Notes: generated from the letters alone by a model not told the origin. A DNA stretch of 64,000 nucleotides from Kitasatospora sp. NA04385 (GCF_013364235.1 NZ_CP054919.1:2086809-2150808), one strand, 5' to 3'. Shown: positions 1 to 9,701, counted from the stretch's first letter. Numbers and translations: made by a program.

Positions 1-493
1 CAAGCGCTTCGGCAAGGGCGTCCAGGAGGTCGCCAAGGCCGTCGCCGCCGCCGACGCCGCCCGGCTCTCCGCCGAGCTGCGCGCCACCGGCACCACCTCG
101 GTGGAGCTGGACGGCGAGCCGGTCGCGCTCTCCCCCGAGGAGGTGATCATCACCGAGACCCCGCGCGAGGGCTGGGCCGTCGCCAACGAGTCCGGCGCCA
201 CCGTCGCCCTCGACCTGACGATCACCCCGGAGCTCAAGCGCCTCGGCGTGGCCCGCGACGCGGTCCGGCAGATCCAGGAGGCCCGGAAGAACTCCGGCCT
301 GGAGATCACCGACCGGATCCACCTCCAGCTCGCCAGCACCGACCAGGACGTCCTGGCCGGCCTCACCGAGCACCAGTCGCTGATCGCCGCCGAGGTCCTG
401 GCCGAGACGATCGGCCTGACCATCACCGACCCCGACGCCCCGCGCTTCGGCGACGAGGACCTCGCCCTGGAGTTCACCCTCCGCAAGGCGTAG
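1..493 (+). CDS. ileS: Isoleucine--tRNA ligase, C-terminal fragment
   Basis: Only the last 163 codons are in the window; the reading frame enters at base 2 and stops with TAG at 491-493. The visible part matches the C-terminal anticodon-binding and editing-adjacent region of actinobacterial class I IleRS: it starts KRFGKGVQEVAKAV and includes LKRLGVARDAVRQIQEARK, a helix conserved in long IleRS enzymes. The enzyme charges tRNA-Ile in the cytoplasm. In streptomycetes ileS lies beside divIVA, as here, where the two genes converge. The catalytic HIGH and KMSKS motifs lie upstream of the window and cannot be checked. A perfect 20-bp hairpin follows the stop. Confidence 0.93.
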   Translation, partial: KRFGKGVQEVAKAVAAADAARLSAELRATGTTSVELDGEPVALSPEEVIITETPREGWAVANESGATVALDLTITPELKRLGVARDAVRQIQEARKNSGLEITDRIHLQLASTDQDVLAGLTEHQSLIAAEVLAETIGLTITDPDAPRFGDEDLALEFTLRKA

Positions 494-503
494 CCGCTCC
501 GCC

Positions 504-553
504 CCTCCCCGCGCCCCCGGCCGCCGCGAGCGACGGCCGGGGGCGCGGGGAGG
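504..553 (+). terminator. Terminator of ileS
   Basis: A perfect 20-bp GC inverted repeat (504-523 pairs with 534-553) around a 10-nt loop begins 11 bases after the ileS stop. It has no U-run, which is normal for high-GC actinobacterial terminators. Confidence 0.75.
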
Positions 554-595
554 ACGGCGGGAGCTCCCCGTCCGCACCGCGCCGCCGCAACCGCG

Positions 596-632
596 AAGGG
601 CGCCCCCGGCCGCGATGGCCAAGGGCGCCCTT
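596..632 (-). terminator. Terminator of divIVA
   Basis: A 10-bp inverted repeat (596-605 with 623-632) lies 22 bases beyond the divIVA stop on the minus strand. With the ileS hairpin it separates the two convergent genes. Confidence 0.55.
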
Positions 633-654
633 TCGGTTGCGCGCTGCGGTCCTG

Positions 655-2025
655 CTAGTTGTCGCCGTCCTCGTCGATCAGGAAGCCCCGCATCGGCGCG
701 GGAGCCTGCTGCATCGGCTGCGGCGGCTGCGGACGGACGGCCGCCATCGGCTGGGTCATGCCCGCCGGGGCCATCGCCCCGTTGCTGCTCGCGGAGCCGC
801 CGCCGAAGGACGGGGCACCGGAGGAGCCGCCGAAGGAGGAGCCGCCGAACGACTGGTTCCCGCCGAAGGACGGGGAGGAGCCGAAGGACGGCGCCGGGGA
901 GGACATCGCGCTGGCACCGGCGGGCGCCATCGACGACGCGGCCGGCGGCAGCGAAGCGGTGGCGGGGATCCGCGGCGGGGCGAGCGAGTCGTCCGCCTGC
1001 GACTCCAGCTGGCGCAGCTGGGTCTCCAGGTAGGACTTCAGGCGCGTGCGGTACTCGCGCTCGAAGGCGCGCAGGTCCTCGACCTTGCGCTCCAGCGTGG
1101 CGCGGGCGGACTCCAGCGAGCCCATCGCGACGCGGTGCTTCTCCTGGGCGTCCCGCTCCAGGGCGTCGGCCTTGGCGCGGGCGTCCCGCTCCAGGCCCTC
1201 GGCGCGGCTGCGGGCCTCGCCGACGATCTTGTTGGCCTCGGAGCGGGCCTCGGAGATGGCCTGGTCCGCGGTCTGCTGGGCGAGCGCCAGGACGCGGGCC
1301 GCGCTGTCGCCGCCGGGGGCCTGCTGCTGCATCGGGTTGCCCATCGGGCCACCCATCGGCTGGAGCTGCTGACCGCCCATCGGCTGCAGCTGCTGGCCGC
1401 CCATGGTCTGGCCCATCTGCTGCTGCATCGGGTTGCCCATCGGCTGCAGCATCTGGCCGCCCATCGGCTGGACCAGCTGCTGCTGGCCGCCCATGGTCTG
1501 GCCCATCTGCTGCTGCATGGGGTTGCCCATCGGGTTCCCCATGCCCTGCTGGTTGCCCATGCCCTGCTGGTTGCCCATGCCCTGCTGCGGGCCGGCGGGC
1601 AGCTGCGGGGCACCGGAGGGCAGGCCGAGCGGCTGGTTGCCCATGCCCTGCTGGTTGCCCATGCCCTGCTGGTTCCCCATGCCCTGCTGGGGGCCGGTGA
1701 GCTGCTGCGGGCCGCCGAGCTGCTGCGGACCGGGGCCCTGCTGGCCGGGCACCGGCGGGCCGGATATGGCGGCGGGGACGGGGGCGCCGGGGCGGCCGCC
1801 GTCCTGCGGGGCCTGCTGCTCCTTGCGCATGTTGGCCTGGTTCTGCGCGGCGGCACGCGTGGCGGCGGCCAGCTTGGCCCGCAGGTCCTCGTTCTCGCGC
1901 AGCAGGCGGGTCAGCTCGGCTTCGACCTCGTCGAGGAAGGCATCGACCTCGTCCTCGTCATAGCCTTCGCGCAGCCGGACGGTCGTGAACTGCTTGTTCC
2001 GAACGTCCTCGGGGGTCAATGGCAT
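655..2025 (-). CDS. divIVA: Polar growth and septum-site protein DivIVA (Wag31-type)
   Basis: 456 residues. The N-terminus MPLTPEDVRNKQFTTVRLRE followed by EDEVDAFLDEVE is the DivIVA membrane-binding domain (about residues 1-65). A long Gln/Gly/Met/Pro linker (about 70-238) contains repeated GMGNQQ units. Next comes a charged coiled coil (about 238-335, ARVLALAQQTADQAISEARS) that mediates oligomerisation, and then a Ser/Gly/Phe-rich tail (SFGG repeats). In streptomycetes DivIVA marks hyphal tips, directs apical wall synthesis and is essential. It is the last gene of the minus-strand division cluster, 46 bp after sepG, and converges on ileS. The Q/M/G linker is low-complexity and likely varies in length between strains. 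Confidence 0.96.
   Translation of the reverse strand: MPLTPEDVRNKQFTTVRLREGYDEDEVDAFLDEVEAELTRLLRENEDLRAKLAAATRAAAQNQANMRKEQQAPQDGGRPGAPVPAAISGPPVPGQQGPGPQQLGGPQQLTGPQQGMGNQQGMGNQQGMGNQPLGLPSGAPQLPAGPQQGMGNQQGMGNQQGMGNPMGNPMQQQMGQTMGGQQQLVQPMGGQMLQPMGNPMQQQMGQTMGGQQLQPMGGQQLQPMGGPMGNPMQQQAPGGDSAARVLALAQQTADQAISEARSEANKIVGEARSRAEGLERDARAKADALERDAQEKHRVAMGSLESARATLERKVEDLRAFEREYRTRLKSYLETQLRQLESQADDSLAPPRIPATASLPPAASSMAPAGASAMSSPAPSFGSSPSFGGNQSFGGSSFGGSSGAPSFGGGSASSNGAMAPAGMTQPMAAVRPQPPQPMQQAPAPMRGFLIDEDGDN
1540..1690 (-). repeat. 18-bp tandem repeats inside divIVA
   Basis: In-frame direct repeats of roughly 18 bp (plus-strand unit ttgcccatgccctgctgg) occur in two clusters and encode GNQQGM units. 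Related MGG/QQ-rich repeats continue to about 1320. This is protein-coding low complexity, not a mobile element. Confidence 0.8.
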
Positions 2026-2071
2026 CTCTTCACCTCAACGTGATCGTCGGACCGGCATCCTGTCGCATCGT

Positions 2072-2362
2072 TCAGAACGACAGGCGCTGCACGAGCGAGA
2101 TCAGGACATACACAATGATCATCAGTACGAAGAAGGACAGGTCGAGCGCCACGCCCCCGAGACGCAACGGCGGGATGAAACGCCGAAGAAGCTTGAGTGG
2201 CGGATCTGTGACAGTGTACGTGGCCTCCAGCACCACGACCATGGTCTTCCCAGGACGCCATGAACGGGCGAACTGGAACACCCAGTCCATGACGAGCCGG
2301 AAGAGCAGGATCAGCAGGAACACGGTCAGCACCCAGTAGAGCACCGAACCGAAGATCCCCAT
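2072..2362 (-). CDS. sepG: YggT/YlmG-family membrane protein SepG
   Basis: 96 residues with two hydrophobic helices (about 5-25 and 73-92) around a short loop, the YggT-family layout. Family members occur beside sepF and ftsZ in many Gram-positive bacteria. In Streptomyces the homologue (YlmG/SepG) helps stabilise Z-rings through SepF and affects nucleoid shape in sporulating hyphae. It is the second-last gene of the cluster, 78 bp after sepF. The position between sepF and divIVA is the conserved order and supports the call. Confidence 0.9.
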   Translation of the reverse strand: MGIFGSVLYWVLTVFLLILLFRLVMDWVFQFARSWRPGKTMVVVLEATYTVTDPPLKLLRRFIPPLRLGGVALDLSFFVLMIIVYVLISLVQRLSF

Positions 2363-2440
2363 CGCGTCTCCCTCTCCCTGGCCGACGTTCCGTCAGTGAC
2401 GCTCTGTCAACAGACCCACACGTGTGGTCGTGGGTTCGGG

Positions 2441-3061
2441 TCAGCTCTGGTTGAAGAACCCACCCTCGGCGATCCGAGCCTTGTCCTCCGCCGTGACATC
2501 GACGTTAGCAGGCGACAGCAGGAACACCTTCTGCGTCACGCGCTCGATACTGCCGTGCAGACCGAAGACCAGTCCAGCGGCGAAGTCTACGAGCCGCTTG
2601 GCGTCCGTGTCGTCCATCTCGGTCAAATTCATGATCACGGGGGTGCCGCCGCGGAACTGTTCCCCGATGGTACGGGCCTCGTTGTAGGTCCTCGGGTGCA
2701 GCGTGGTGATGCGGTAGGGCTCTCGTTCGTTGACGACCTTGGGCATGATCACCGGGGTGCTCTTCTCCAGGTTGCGGTGGCGCTCGGATGTGATGGACGA
2801 CACGGGGGCCATCCGCGGCTGCTCCTGCCGGATCGGCACCGCGGCGGGCACCGGCTGGGGCGCGATGTGGGCCACGGGCGCCGGCTGCGGGGCGGGTGCG
2901 GCGGGGGCGGGGGCCGCGGCCCGGAGGTCCTCGGTCCGGCCGGTGCGGATCGGTTCCGGATCCGCGTCGTAGTCGTCGTCGGGGTCGTACCCCTGGCTGT
3001 CGTAGGTCTCGTCCTCGACCAGACCGAGATAGACCGCCATCTTGCGCATCGCGCCGGCCAT
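2441..3061 (-). CDS. sepF: Z-ring anchor protein SepF
   Basis: 206 residues from the chosen start. A strong GGAGGAG lies 7-8 nt before the ATG at 3061 ([14 protein letters not shown]), so the in-frame ATG at 3082 is not preferred. The N-terminal amphipathic helix binds membrane, an acidic then Ala/Pro-rich linker follows (about 17-105), and the C-terminal SepF domain (about 110-200) contains [20 protein letters not shown] and [17 protein letters not shown]. SepF tethers FtsZ to the membrane. The 195-bp gap upstream, with dyads and A/T tracts, suggests its own promoter in addition to read-through from the cluster. Confidence 0.95.
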   Translation of the reverse strand: MAGAMRKMAVYLGLVEDETYDSQGYDPDDDYDADPEPIRTGRTEDLRAAAPAPAAPAPQPAPVAHIAPQPVPAAVPIRQEQPRMAPVSSITSERHRNLEKSTPVIMPKVVNEREPYRITTLHPRTYNEARTIGEQFRGGTPVIMNLTEMDDTDAKRLVDFAAGLVFGLHGSIERVTQKVFLLSPANVDVTAEDKARIAEGGFFNQS

Positions 3062-3256
3062 GCTGCTGTCTCCTCCGCTCATGCGCCCACCGTGTCGCCC
3101 TGCGGATGCCGCGGTCCTCTTACGACCTGTCAGGCCGACGGTCCGTCAGACCGCGGAGTGTGCGCTCGGATGCGATCCACGGTTTACCAGCAGACTGATC
3201 ATCTGCTAGGTTCTGTCCTATTTTGTCCTGCAGTCTGATCTACTTACTCGGTGACG
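3062..3256 (-). promoter_or_regulatory. Upstream region of sepF with dyads
   Basis: This 195-bp gap between ylmE and sepF is less GC-rich than its surroundings at 3180-3245. It holds an inverted repeat AGCAGA-7-TCTGCT (3189-3207), two copies of a 10-mer differing by one base (3191-3200 and 3231-3240) and two TGTCCT copies. I cannot assign -35 and -10 boxes with confidence. Confidence 0.45.
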
Positions 3257-4045
3257 TTACCCGAGCGGTGACCGCACTCCGAGCACCGCCGTACCGACGC
3301 GTACGTGTGTCGCTCCGGCGGCGATGGCCTGCTCCAAGTCCCCGCTCATCCCTGCCGAGACCATGGTTGCAGCCGGATGGGTCGCGCGTACGTCGCTTGC
3401 GATTTCCGCCAGCCGCGCGAAGGCGCGCGCCGGGTCGCCCGCCAGCGGGCCCGCGAGCGGTGCGACCGTCATCACACCGTCCAGTCGCAGCCCGGGCGTG
3501 TCGGCGATCTTCTCCGCCAGTGCGCGCACCTCGGCGGGGGCCACCCCGGCCCGGTGCTCCCCCTCGCCCGCCTCTTTGTCCAGGGCGACCTGCACCAGGC
3601 AGCCCAGCGGCGGGCGTTCGGCGCTGCGGACGGCCGCGGCCAGCGAGTCGACCAGCCGGGCGCGGTCCACCGAGTGCACGACGTCGGAGTAACGGACCAC
3701 CGAGCGGGCCTTGTTGGTCTGCAACTGGCCGACGAAGTGCCAGGTCAGCGGGAGTTCGACGCACGACTCGGCCTTGGGGGCGGCGTCCTGGTCGCGGTTC
3801 TCGGCGACGTCGGTGACGCCGAGCCCGGCGAGCAGCGCGGTGTCCTCGGCGGGGTGGGTCTTGGTCACCACGATCAGGGTGACCTCCGCGCGCGGCCGGC
3901 CGGCCGCGGCGCAGGCGTCGGCGATCCGGCGCTCGACCACGTCGAGGTTGGCGCCGAGCTGCTCGTAGCGGGCGCGCTGCCCCTCGGTCAGCGCGGCGGC
4001 GAAGGCGGCTCCGCCCGGGAACGGACCGTAGATGTCGTTCGTCAT
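3257..4045 (-). CDS. ylmE: YggS/YlmE-family PLP homeostasis protein
   Basis: 262 residues. This is a PLP-binding TIM-barrel of the YggS/PROSC family. VVTKTHP holds the PLP-linked Lys, and HFVGQLQTNK, SVDR and GMSGDLEQAI are family motifs. The C-terminal phosphate-binding segment VRVGTAVLG is present. The family buffers pyridoxal phosphate and has no known catalytic activity. In Streptomyces, ylmD/ylmE affect septation. The start ATG at 4045 overlaps the ylmD stop (ATGA), which implies coupled translation. Confidence 0.93.
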   Translation of the reverse strand: MTNDIYGPFPGGAAFAAALTEGQRARYEQLGANLDVVERRIADACAAAGRPRAEVTLIVVTKTHPAEDTALLAGLGVTDVAENRDQDAAPKAESCVELPLTWHFVGQLQTNKARSVVRYSDVVHSVDRARLVDSLAAAVRSAERPPLGCLVQVALDKEAGEGEHRAGVAPAEVRALAEKIADTPGLRLDGVMTVAPLAGPLAGDPARAFARLAEIASDVRATHPAATMVSAGMSGDLEQAIAAGATHVRVGTAVLGVRSPLG

Positions 4046-4776
4046 GAGTGTGAGGGCCCCAGCCAGACGTAGCTCGCGAGTCGGCCGGTCCGCTGCTCCC
4101 GACGGTAGGAGTAGTGGTCCGGTGATTCGAGGGTGCAGACGGATGATCGGACCACATCCTGCACGCCCCCCTCGGCGAGCTGCGCGGCGACCCCCGCGGG
4201 GACGTCCAGCGCGGGGGTGCCCCAGGAGGTCTCGGCCCGCGCGGCCGGGACGAGCGCGGCGACCTCGGCGCGCATCGCCTCCGGCACCTCGTAGCAGCGG
4301 CCGCAGACCGCGGGGCCGACGGCGGCGCGGATCCGCTCGGGCCGGGCGCCCAGGGCGCGCATCGCGGCGAGCACCGCGGGGACGACCCCGGCGGCCAGGC
4401 CCGGGCGTCCGGCGTGCGCCGCGCCGACCACCCCGGCGGCGGGATCGGCCAGCAGCACGGGGGTGCAGTCGGCGGTCAGCACCGCGAGGGCCAGCGGGCG
4501 GTCGGTGACCACCGCGTCGACGGTCGGGGCGGTGCCCTCGGGCTGGCGCCCGGTCACCACCTCCACCTCGGCGCCGTGCACCTGGTTCATCCAGACCACA
4601 TCGGCCGGATCCAGCCCCAGCTCCCGGGCCGCGAGGAAACGGTTCTGCTTGACGGATTCGGGCGAATCGCCCACTGCGCCGCCGAGGTTGAGCTCCCCGT
4701 ACGGCGCGGTGCTCACCCCGCCCCACCGGGTGGTGGAGGCGAAGTGAGCACCGTGTCGGGAGAACGCGTGGATCAC
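4042..4776 (-). CDS. ylmD: Laccase-domain protein YlmD/PgeF
   Basis: 244 residues from a GTG that overlaps the ftsZ stop as GTGA. Multicopper-oxidase-like motifs of the YfiH/PgeF family are present: [41 protein letters not shown] and [12 protein letters not shown]. The family is linked to peptidoglycan editing in E. coli (removal of mis-incorporated Ser precursors) and to purine nucleoside phosphorylase activity. Its position directly after ftsZ is conserved in actinobacteria. Translation is probably coupled to both neighbours. Confidence 0.92.
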   Translation of the reverse strand: MIHAFSRHGAHFASTTRWGGVSTAPYGELNLGGAVGDSPESVKQNRFLAARELGLDPADVVWMNQVHGAEVEVVTGRQPEGTAPTVDAVVTDRPLALAVLTADCTPVLLADPAAGVVGAAHAGRPGLAAGVVPAVLAAMRALGARPERIRAAVGPAVCGRCYEVPEAMRAEVAALVPAARAETSWGTPALDVPAGVAAQLAEGGVQDVVRSSVCTLESPDHYSYRREQRTGRLASYVWLGPSHS

Positions 4777-5999
4777 TTGAGGAAGTCCGGCACGTCGAGC
4801 TCCTCGGCGGGGCTCTCGACGTACGGCCGGTGCACCGGCTGGACCTGCGGCGGCACCGGCGGGGCGGTGGCCGTCACCGGGGCCGGGGTCTCGGCCGGGC
4901 GGGCCGGCTCCTCGGGGCGGGTGACCGAGCCGATCGAGCCGTAGGACGGCCGGCCGGCCGGGCGGTCGGAGCCGGCGGCCGGGGTCGAGGACGCGGTGGA
5001 GGCGGAGGAGGAGGTGGACTTCACCACCGGCTCGCGGACGATGGCCGGCGGCTGGCCGCCGTCGAACCCGGCGGCGATCACGGTGACCCGGACCTCGTCG
5101 CCGAGCGCGTCGTCGATGACCGCGCCGAAGATGATGTTCGCCTCCGGGTGGGCGGCCTCGCTGACCAGCTGGGCGGCCTCGTTGATCTCGAACAGGCCGA
5201 GGTCGGAGCCGCCGGAGATGGAGAGCAGCACGCCGCGGGCGCCGTCGATGGAGGCTTCCAGCAGCGGCGAGGAGATCGCCATCACCGCGGCGGCCTTGGC
5301 GCGGTCCTCGCCGCGGGCCGAGCCGATGCCCATCAGCGCCGAACCGGCGTCCGACATGACCGACTTGACGTCGGCGAAGTCCAGGTTGATCAGGCCCGGG
5401 GTGGTGATCAGGTCGGTGATGCCCTGGACGCCGGAGAGCAGCACCTGGTCGGCGGAGCGGAAGGCGTCCAGCACCGAGACCTGGCGGTCGGAGATCGACA
5501 GCAGCCGGTCGTTCGGGATGACGATCAGGGTGTCGACCTGCTCGCGCAGGCTGGCGATGCCGTCCTCGGCCTGGTTGGCCCGGCGGCGGCCCTCGAAGGT
5601 GAACGGGCGGGTGACCACGCCGATGGTCAGGGCGCCGAGCGAGCGGGCGATGTTGGCCACCACGGGCGCGCCGCCGGTGCCGGTGCCGCCGCCCTCGCCG
5701 GCCGTCACGAAGACCATGTCGGCCCCCTTGAGGACCTCCTCGATCTCCTCGCGGTGGTCCTCGGCGGCCTTCCGGCCGACCTCGGGGTTGGCGCCGGCGC
5801 CGAGGCCGCGGGTGAGCTCGCGGCCGACGTCCAGCTTCACGTCGGCGTCGCTCATCAGCAGCGCCTGGGCGTCGGTGTTGATCGCGATGAACTCGACGCC
5901 CTTGAGCCCGACCTCGATCATCCGGTTGATGGCGTTGACTCCGCCGCCGCCGATGCCGACGACCTTGATGACCGCGAGGTAATTCTGGGGTGCTGCCAC
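4773..5999 (-). CDS. ftsZ: Cell division GTPase FtsZ
   Basis: 408 residues starting [20 protein letters not shown] at GTG 5999; a longer in-frame start at 6089 adds 30 residues absent from known streptomycete FtsZ. The tubulin signature [26 protein letters not shown], and the T7-loop [11 protein letters not shown] are intact. A variable Pro/Ala/Thr linker (about 315-395) ends in the conserved tail [10 protein letters not shown], which binds SepF. FtsZ polymerises into the Z-ring or sporulation ladder. The 334-bp leader upstream is typical of the multi-promoter streptomycete ftsZ region. Confidence 0.98.
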   Translation of the reverse strand: MAAPQNYLAVIKVVGIGGGGVNAINRMIEVGLKGVEFIAINTDAQALLMSDADVKLDVGRELTRGLGAGANPEVGRKAAEDHREEIEEVLKGADMVFVTAGEGGGTGTGGAPVVANIARSLGALTIGVVTRPFTFEGRRRANQAEDGIASLREQVDTLIVIPNDRLLSISDRQVSVLDAFRSADQVLLSGVQGITDLITTPGLINLDFADVKSVMSDAGSALMGIGSARGEDRAKAAAVMAISSPLLEASIDGARGVLLSISGGSDLGLFEINEAAQLVSEAAHPEANIIFGAVIDDALGDEVRVTVIAAGFDGGQPPAIVREPVVKSTSSSASTASSTPAAGSDRPAGRPSYGSIGSVTRPEEPARPAETPAPVTATAPPVPPQVQPVHRPYVESPAEELDVPDFLK

Positions 6000-6333
6000 G
6001 TCGGGGCCTCTCGCCTCGAATTTCCGGGTCGGCTCCCCTGGATTGTGAAGGCCGACGGATGTCGATGGGTGGGAAGCACGTGGTTCCAACCCGAACCCTA
6101 AACTTGAGGTTGAGGGTTATGGCTGTGCCCGTGTCACCTCGGTGTCGAGCACAGCTCGTTGACACAGGACAGTAGGTCGCAACCGGCGCGTGTTTCAACG
6201 AACACGCCGAGCTTCCCTTTTTCTTTTGAGCCTATGTGATCATCGACCCCTCGGTGAAACCGGGGTGACCACCAAGGGTCGGACCGGAGCCGTGGCTCCG
6301 TCAATACCGCCCCCGGGGACAGAACTTACCGGA
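6000..6333 (-). promoter_or_regulatory. ftsZ upstream regulatory region
   Basis: This is the largest gap inside the division cluster (334 bp between ftsQ and ftsZ) and it is A/T-rich by local standards. It contains an inverted repeat with AACCCT/AGGGTT arms (6094-6099 and 6113-6118) and an A-rich stretch near 6220-6230 on the minus strand. S. coelicolor ftsZ has several promoters here, one sporulation-specific. Individual boxes cannot be fixed by eye. Confidence 0.6.
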
Positions 6334-7107
6334 TCAACCCGACACCGCCGGGGCATCCGGCGCACTCACGTCGTAATTCGACGCCTTCTGACCGAGCAGT
6401 GCGGTCAGCACCTTCGCCTTGCGCGGGGTGTCCTCGGCGCTGCCCCAGCGGACCGTCGCGCCGGAGGCCAGCCGCAGCCGGATGTCGTCGTAGGAGTAGA
6501 CCGTGAGCGAACCGGCCTGTTTCGCCACGTCCGGCGGCAGTCCGGCGGCCACCGTGATCGCCGAGCGGACCAGGGCCGGACGGTCGATGACCGCCACCGC
6601 GTCCTGGGCCGGACCGCTCAGTTCGAGGGCCACCACCGGGACCCCGGGCGGGGGCCCGGGCTCAGTGGCGAATTCCACACCCTCGGCGTCGACCTGGACG
6701 AAGCCGCCGCCGTCGCGCTGGATCGCCGCCACCGGTCGGCGCTCGGTCACCTTCACCCGCAGGGTGTGCGGCCAGCCGCGCCAGACCTCGACCGAGGCGA
6801 CCCGGGGGACCTTGGCCACCGCGGCCCGGGCCGCGTCCAGGTCGACCCGGGCCAGCGGGCCGGAGGCGGTGTCGCCGAGCGCCCGCTCGACGTCCTGCTG
6901 GGTCAGCCGGCCGGAGTCCAGGCCCTGGACGGCCACCCCGCGGACGTCCAGCACCGAGGAGAGGAACACCGTCCAGCCGAGGCCGCCGAGCACCAGCGCG
7001 CCCAGCGCGACCAGCACCACGACGCCTCGCCGGGACAGCCGGAGCCGGGTCGGACGGGCGGTTTCGCCGTCCTCCCCGAGCTCCTCCTCGTACTCCTCGT
7101 CAGCCAC
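6334..7107 (-). CDS. ftsQ: Cell division protein FtsQ
   Basis: 257 residues from a GTG that overlaps the murG 3' end by 8 nt. It has a short acidic cytoplasmic tail (1-20), one membrane helix (about 27-51, [18 protein letters not shown]), then a POTRA domain (about 55-125, [19 protein letters not shown]) and the FtsQ/DivIB beta domain with [13 protein letters not shown]. FtsQ bridges FtsL/DivIC and the septal synthase complex outside the membrane. It is dispensable for vegetative growth but needed for septation in streptomycetes. Confidence 0.94.
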   Translation of the reverse strand: MADEEYEEELGEDGETARPTRLRLSRRGVVVLVALGALVLGGLGWTVFLSSVLDVRGVAVQGLDSGRLTQQDVERALGDTASGPLARVDLDAARAAVAKVPRVASVEVWRGWPHTLRVKVTERRPVAAIQRDGGGFVQVDAEGVEFATEPGPPPGVPVVALELSGPAQDAVAVIDRPALVRSAITVAAGLPPDVAKQAGSLTVYSYDDIRLRLASGATVRWGSAEDTPRKAKVLTALLGQKASNYDVSAPDAPAVSG

Positions 7108-8206
7108 GGCGCCGGCCGCTGCGGCTGGCCTCGATCGCCTCGTACACCATCTGCACCAGCAGGTCGTCGGCGTCCCGGCGGCCGAACTCGGCGGCGGCGC
7201 GCGACATCTCCCACAGCCTGGCCGGGTCGGTCAGCACCGGCAGCACGTTCTTCAGCACCCAGTCCGGGGTCAGCTCGGCGTCGTCGACCAGCAGGCCGCC
7301 GCCCGCCTTCACCATCGGCTGGGCGTTCAGCCGCTGCTCGCCGTTGCCGATCGGCAGCGGAACGAACGCGGCCGGCAGGCCGACCGCGGCCAGCTCGGCC
7401 ACCGTCATCGCGCCGGCCCGGCAGAGCATCATGTCGGCCGCCGCGTACGCCAGGTCCATCCGGTCCAGGTACGGCAGCGCCCGGTACGGCGGCATGCCCG
7501 GGATGTCGTCGATGGTCGGCAGCTCGTTCTTCGGGCCGACCGCGTGCAGGATCTGCACGCCGTACTGCTGGAGCCGGGGCGCGATCGCCTGCACCGTCTC
7601 GTTGAGCCGGCGGGCGCCCTGCGAGCCGCCGGAGACCAGCAGGGTGGGCAGCCGCTGGTCGAGGCCGAAGTAGTGCCGGGCCTCCGGGCGGACGGTGCCG
7701 CGGTCCAGGGTGGCGATGGTGCGGCGCAGCGGGATGCCGATGTAGCGGGAGTCGCGCAGCTTGGAGTCCGGGGTGGAGACCGCGACGAAGTCGCTGTAGC
7801 GGGCGCCGATCTTGTTGGCCAGGCCGGGGCGGGCGTTGGCCTCGTGCACCACGATCGGCACGCCGGCCCGCTTGGCCGCCAGGTAGGCGGGCATCGCCAC
7901 GTAGCCGCCGAAGCCGACCACCGCGTCCGCGTTGACCCGCTCGATGACCTCCTGGGCGGCGCGCACGGTGCCGCGCAGCCGGCCCGGCACGGTGATCAGT
8001 TCCGGGGTGGGCTTGCGGGGCAGCGGCACGGCCGGGATCAGCGCCAGCTCGTAGCCGCGCTCCGGGACCAGCCTGGTCTCCAGGCCGCGCTCGGTGCCGA
8101 GGGCGGTGATCCCGACGGACGGGTCGTGCCTGCGCAGCGCGTCCGCGAGCGCCATGGCCGGCTCGATGTGACCGGCGGTCCCGCCGCCGGCGAGTACGAC
8201 ATGCAC
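7100..8206 (-). CDS. murG: Lipid II synthase MurG (UDP-GlcNAc transferase)
   Basis: 368 residues, starting GTG as [20 protein letters not shown], the GGGTAGH glycine-rich acceptor loop. [39 protein letters not shown] and [15 protein letters not shown] are the GT-B (GT28) signatures for binding UDP-GlcNAc. It adds GlcNAc to lipid I on the inner face of the membrane. The gene lies 6 bp after ftsW and overlaps ftsQ. Confidence 0.97.
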   Translation of the reverse strand: MHVVLAGGGTAGHIEPAMALADALRRHDPSVGITALGTERGLETRLVPERGYELALIPAVPLPRKPTPELITVPGRLRGTVRAAQEVIERVNADAVVGFGGYVAMPAYLAAKRAGVPIVVHEANARPGLANKIGARYSDFVAVSTPDSKLRDSRYIGIPLRRTIATLDRGTVRPEARHYFGLDQRLPTLLVSGGSQGARRLNETVQAIAPRLQQYGVQILHAVGPKNELPTIDDIPGMPPYRALPYLDRMDLAYAAADMMLCRAGAMTVAELAAVGLPAAFVPLPIGNGEQRLNAQPMVKAGGGLLVDDAELTPDWVLKNVLPVLTDPARLWEMSRAAAEFGRRDADDLLVQMVYEAIEASRSGRRRG

Positions 8207-8212
8207 CGAAAT

Positions 8213-9577
8213 TCACCGCTCCCTGCGCGGCGGCCGGGCGGCCTTGCGCGCTGTGGTTTTCCTACCTGGCAGCACCCGGTCCAGGACTGGCCCGAACCGG
8301 GAGTTGGCCCCTTTTCGCCATCTGCGGGGCCGGGCAGCCAGCGCTGCCTTCGCCGCCGGGGAACTGCGTGCGAAGCACAGCAGCAGCCCGACGGCGCACA
8401 TGGCCGACAGCATCGCGGAACCGCCGTACGAGAACAGCGGCAGCGGGACGCCCGCGATGGGCAGGAGTCCCAGCGCCGACCCCAGGTTGACCACGGCCTG
8501 AGCCATGATCCACGTGGTGGCGGCGCCCGCCGCGTACCGCACGAACGGGTCCGTGGTGCCGAGGGCCACTCGGATACCCGCGTAGCCTAGTGCCGCGAAG
8601 AGCGCGAGCACCGACAGCGTCCCCACCAGTCCGAGTTCCTCGCCGGTGGCGGCGAAGATGAAGTCGGTGTGGGCCTCCGGCAGCTGTCCCCACTTCTCCA
8701 CCCCGGCGCCCAGCCCGGAGCCGAACGGCCCGCCCGCGGCCAGGGCGTACAGGCCGTGCAGGGCCTGGAAGCAGTCCAGGCTCGGGTCCGGCTTGGTGAC
8801 GCCGACGCAGGAGAGCCGGCCGAGGCGGTGCGGCACCGTGATGATCAGCGCGGTGCAGGCGACCACCGCGATGCCGAGGGTGGCGGCGAACAGCCGCAGC
8901 GGGGCGCCGACCATCCAGAGCAGGCCGAACAGCATGGCGATCAGCACCATGGTGGTGCCCATGTCGCCGCCGATCATGATCAGCATCATCAGCACGACGG
9001 TGCCGGGCACCAGCGGGATCAGCAGGTGCTTCCACTGGTCGAGCATGTGGGTGCGCTGCTTGCGGGCCAGCAGGTCGGCCGCCCACAGCAGCAGGGCGAG
9101 CTTGGCGAACTCGGACGGCTGGATCTGGAAGAAGCCCAGGCTGATCCAGTTCCGGTTGCCGTTGATCCGCACGCCCACCCCGGGAACGGCCACCAGCACC
9201 AGCGCGCCCACCACGCCGAACAGCAGCGGGTAGACGGCCGTGCGCAGCACCCGGACCGGGGCCCTGGTCAGCGCCACCGCGATCGCGCCGCCGAGCAGCA
9301 GGGCGACCAGCTGCTTGCGGAAGAAGAACGTCATCGGCAGGCCGTACTCCACCACCACGCTCTGCGAGGCGGAGAACACCATCACCAGGCCCAGCACCAC
9401 CAGCAGCAGCGAGGCGCCGAGGATCAGGTAGTAGGGCGTCAGCGGGCGGGCCATCAGGTACCCGAAGCGCTCCCGGGCGGCCCGGAAGCGGGCGACCGGC
9501 CCGGCGGACTTGAAGGTGGTGGTGGTCGCCGAGATCAGCTGGAGGCCCTGCGGCGGCTCCTTCTCCCTGGTCGGCAC
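8213..9577 (-). CDS. ftsW: Septal peptidoglycan polymerase FtsW (SEDS)
   Basis: 454 residues from GTG 9577, which has GAGGAG six nt upstream; a longer open frame to 9751 overlaps murD and looks non-coding. SEDS features are visible: about ten membrane helices, NGNRNWISLGFFQIQPSEFAKL, GDMGTTMV, the loop Cys pair (RLSCVGVTKPDPSLDC), EAHTDFIFAATGEELG and PLPLFSYGGSAMLS. FtsW polymerises lipid II together with the class B PBP FtsI. It lies between murD and murG, as usual. Confidence 0.95.
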   Translation of the reverse strand: MPTREKEPPQGLQLISATTTTFKSAGPVARFRAARERFGYLMARPLTPYYLILGASLLLVVLGLVMVFSASQSVVVEYGLPMTFFFRKQLVALLLGGAIAVALTRAPVRVLRTAVYPLLFGVVGALVLVAVPGVGVRINGNRNWISLGFFQIQPSEFAKLALLLWAADLLARKQRTHMLDQWKHLLIPLVPGTVVLMMLIMIGGDMGTTMVLIAMLFGLLWMVGAPLRLFAATLGIAVVACTALIITVPHRLGRLSCVGVTKPDPSLDCFQALHGLYALAAGGPFGSGLGAGVEKWGQLPEAHTDFIFAATGEELGLVGTLSVLALFAALGYAGIRVALGTTDPFVRYAAGAATTWIMAQAVVNLGSALGLLPIAGVPLPLFSYGGSAMLSAMCAVGLLLCFARSSPAAKAALAARPRRWRKGANSRFGPVLDRVLPGRKTTARKAARPPRRER

Positions 9578-9701
9578 CACGGGCTCCTCACGGTTCGGGT
9601 CACGGTTCGGGGCACGGACGGGAACGCGCCGGGGTCCTCCGACGGCGAGGCCGCGCCCGGGGCGGTGAGCCGCCGGCGGGCGCGGCCCGGTGGTGCGTCG
9701 C

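Noticed and set aside
1540..1690. Possible CRISPR-like regular repeats
   Set aside because: Units are contiguous 18-mers in frame within divIVA, without spacers.
4830..6101. Plus-strand frame antisense to ftsZ rich in Gly, Asp, His
   Set aside because: Mirror of FtsZ codon bias; no motifs and no ribosome site.
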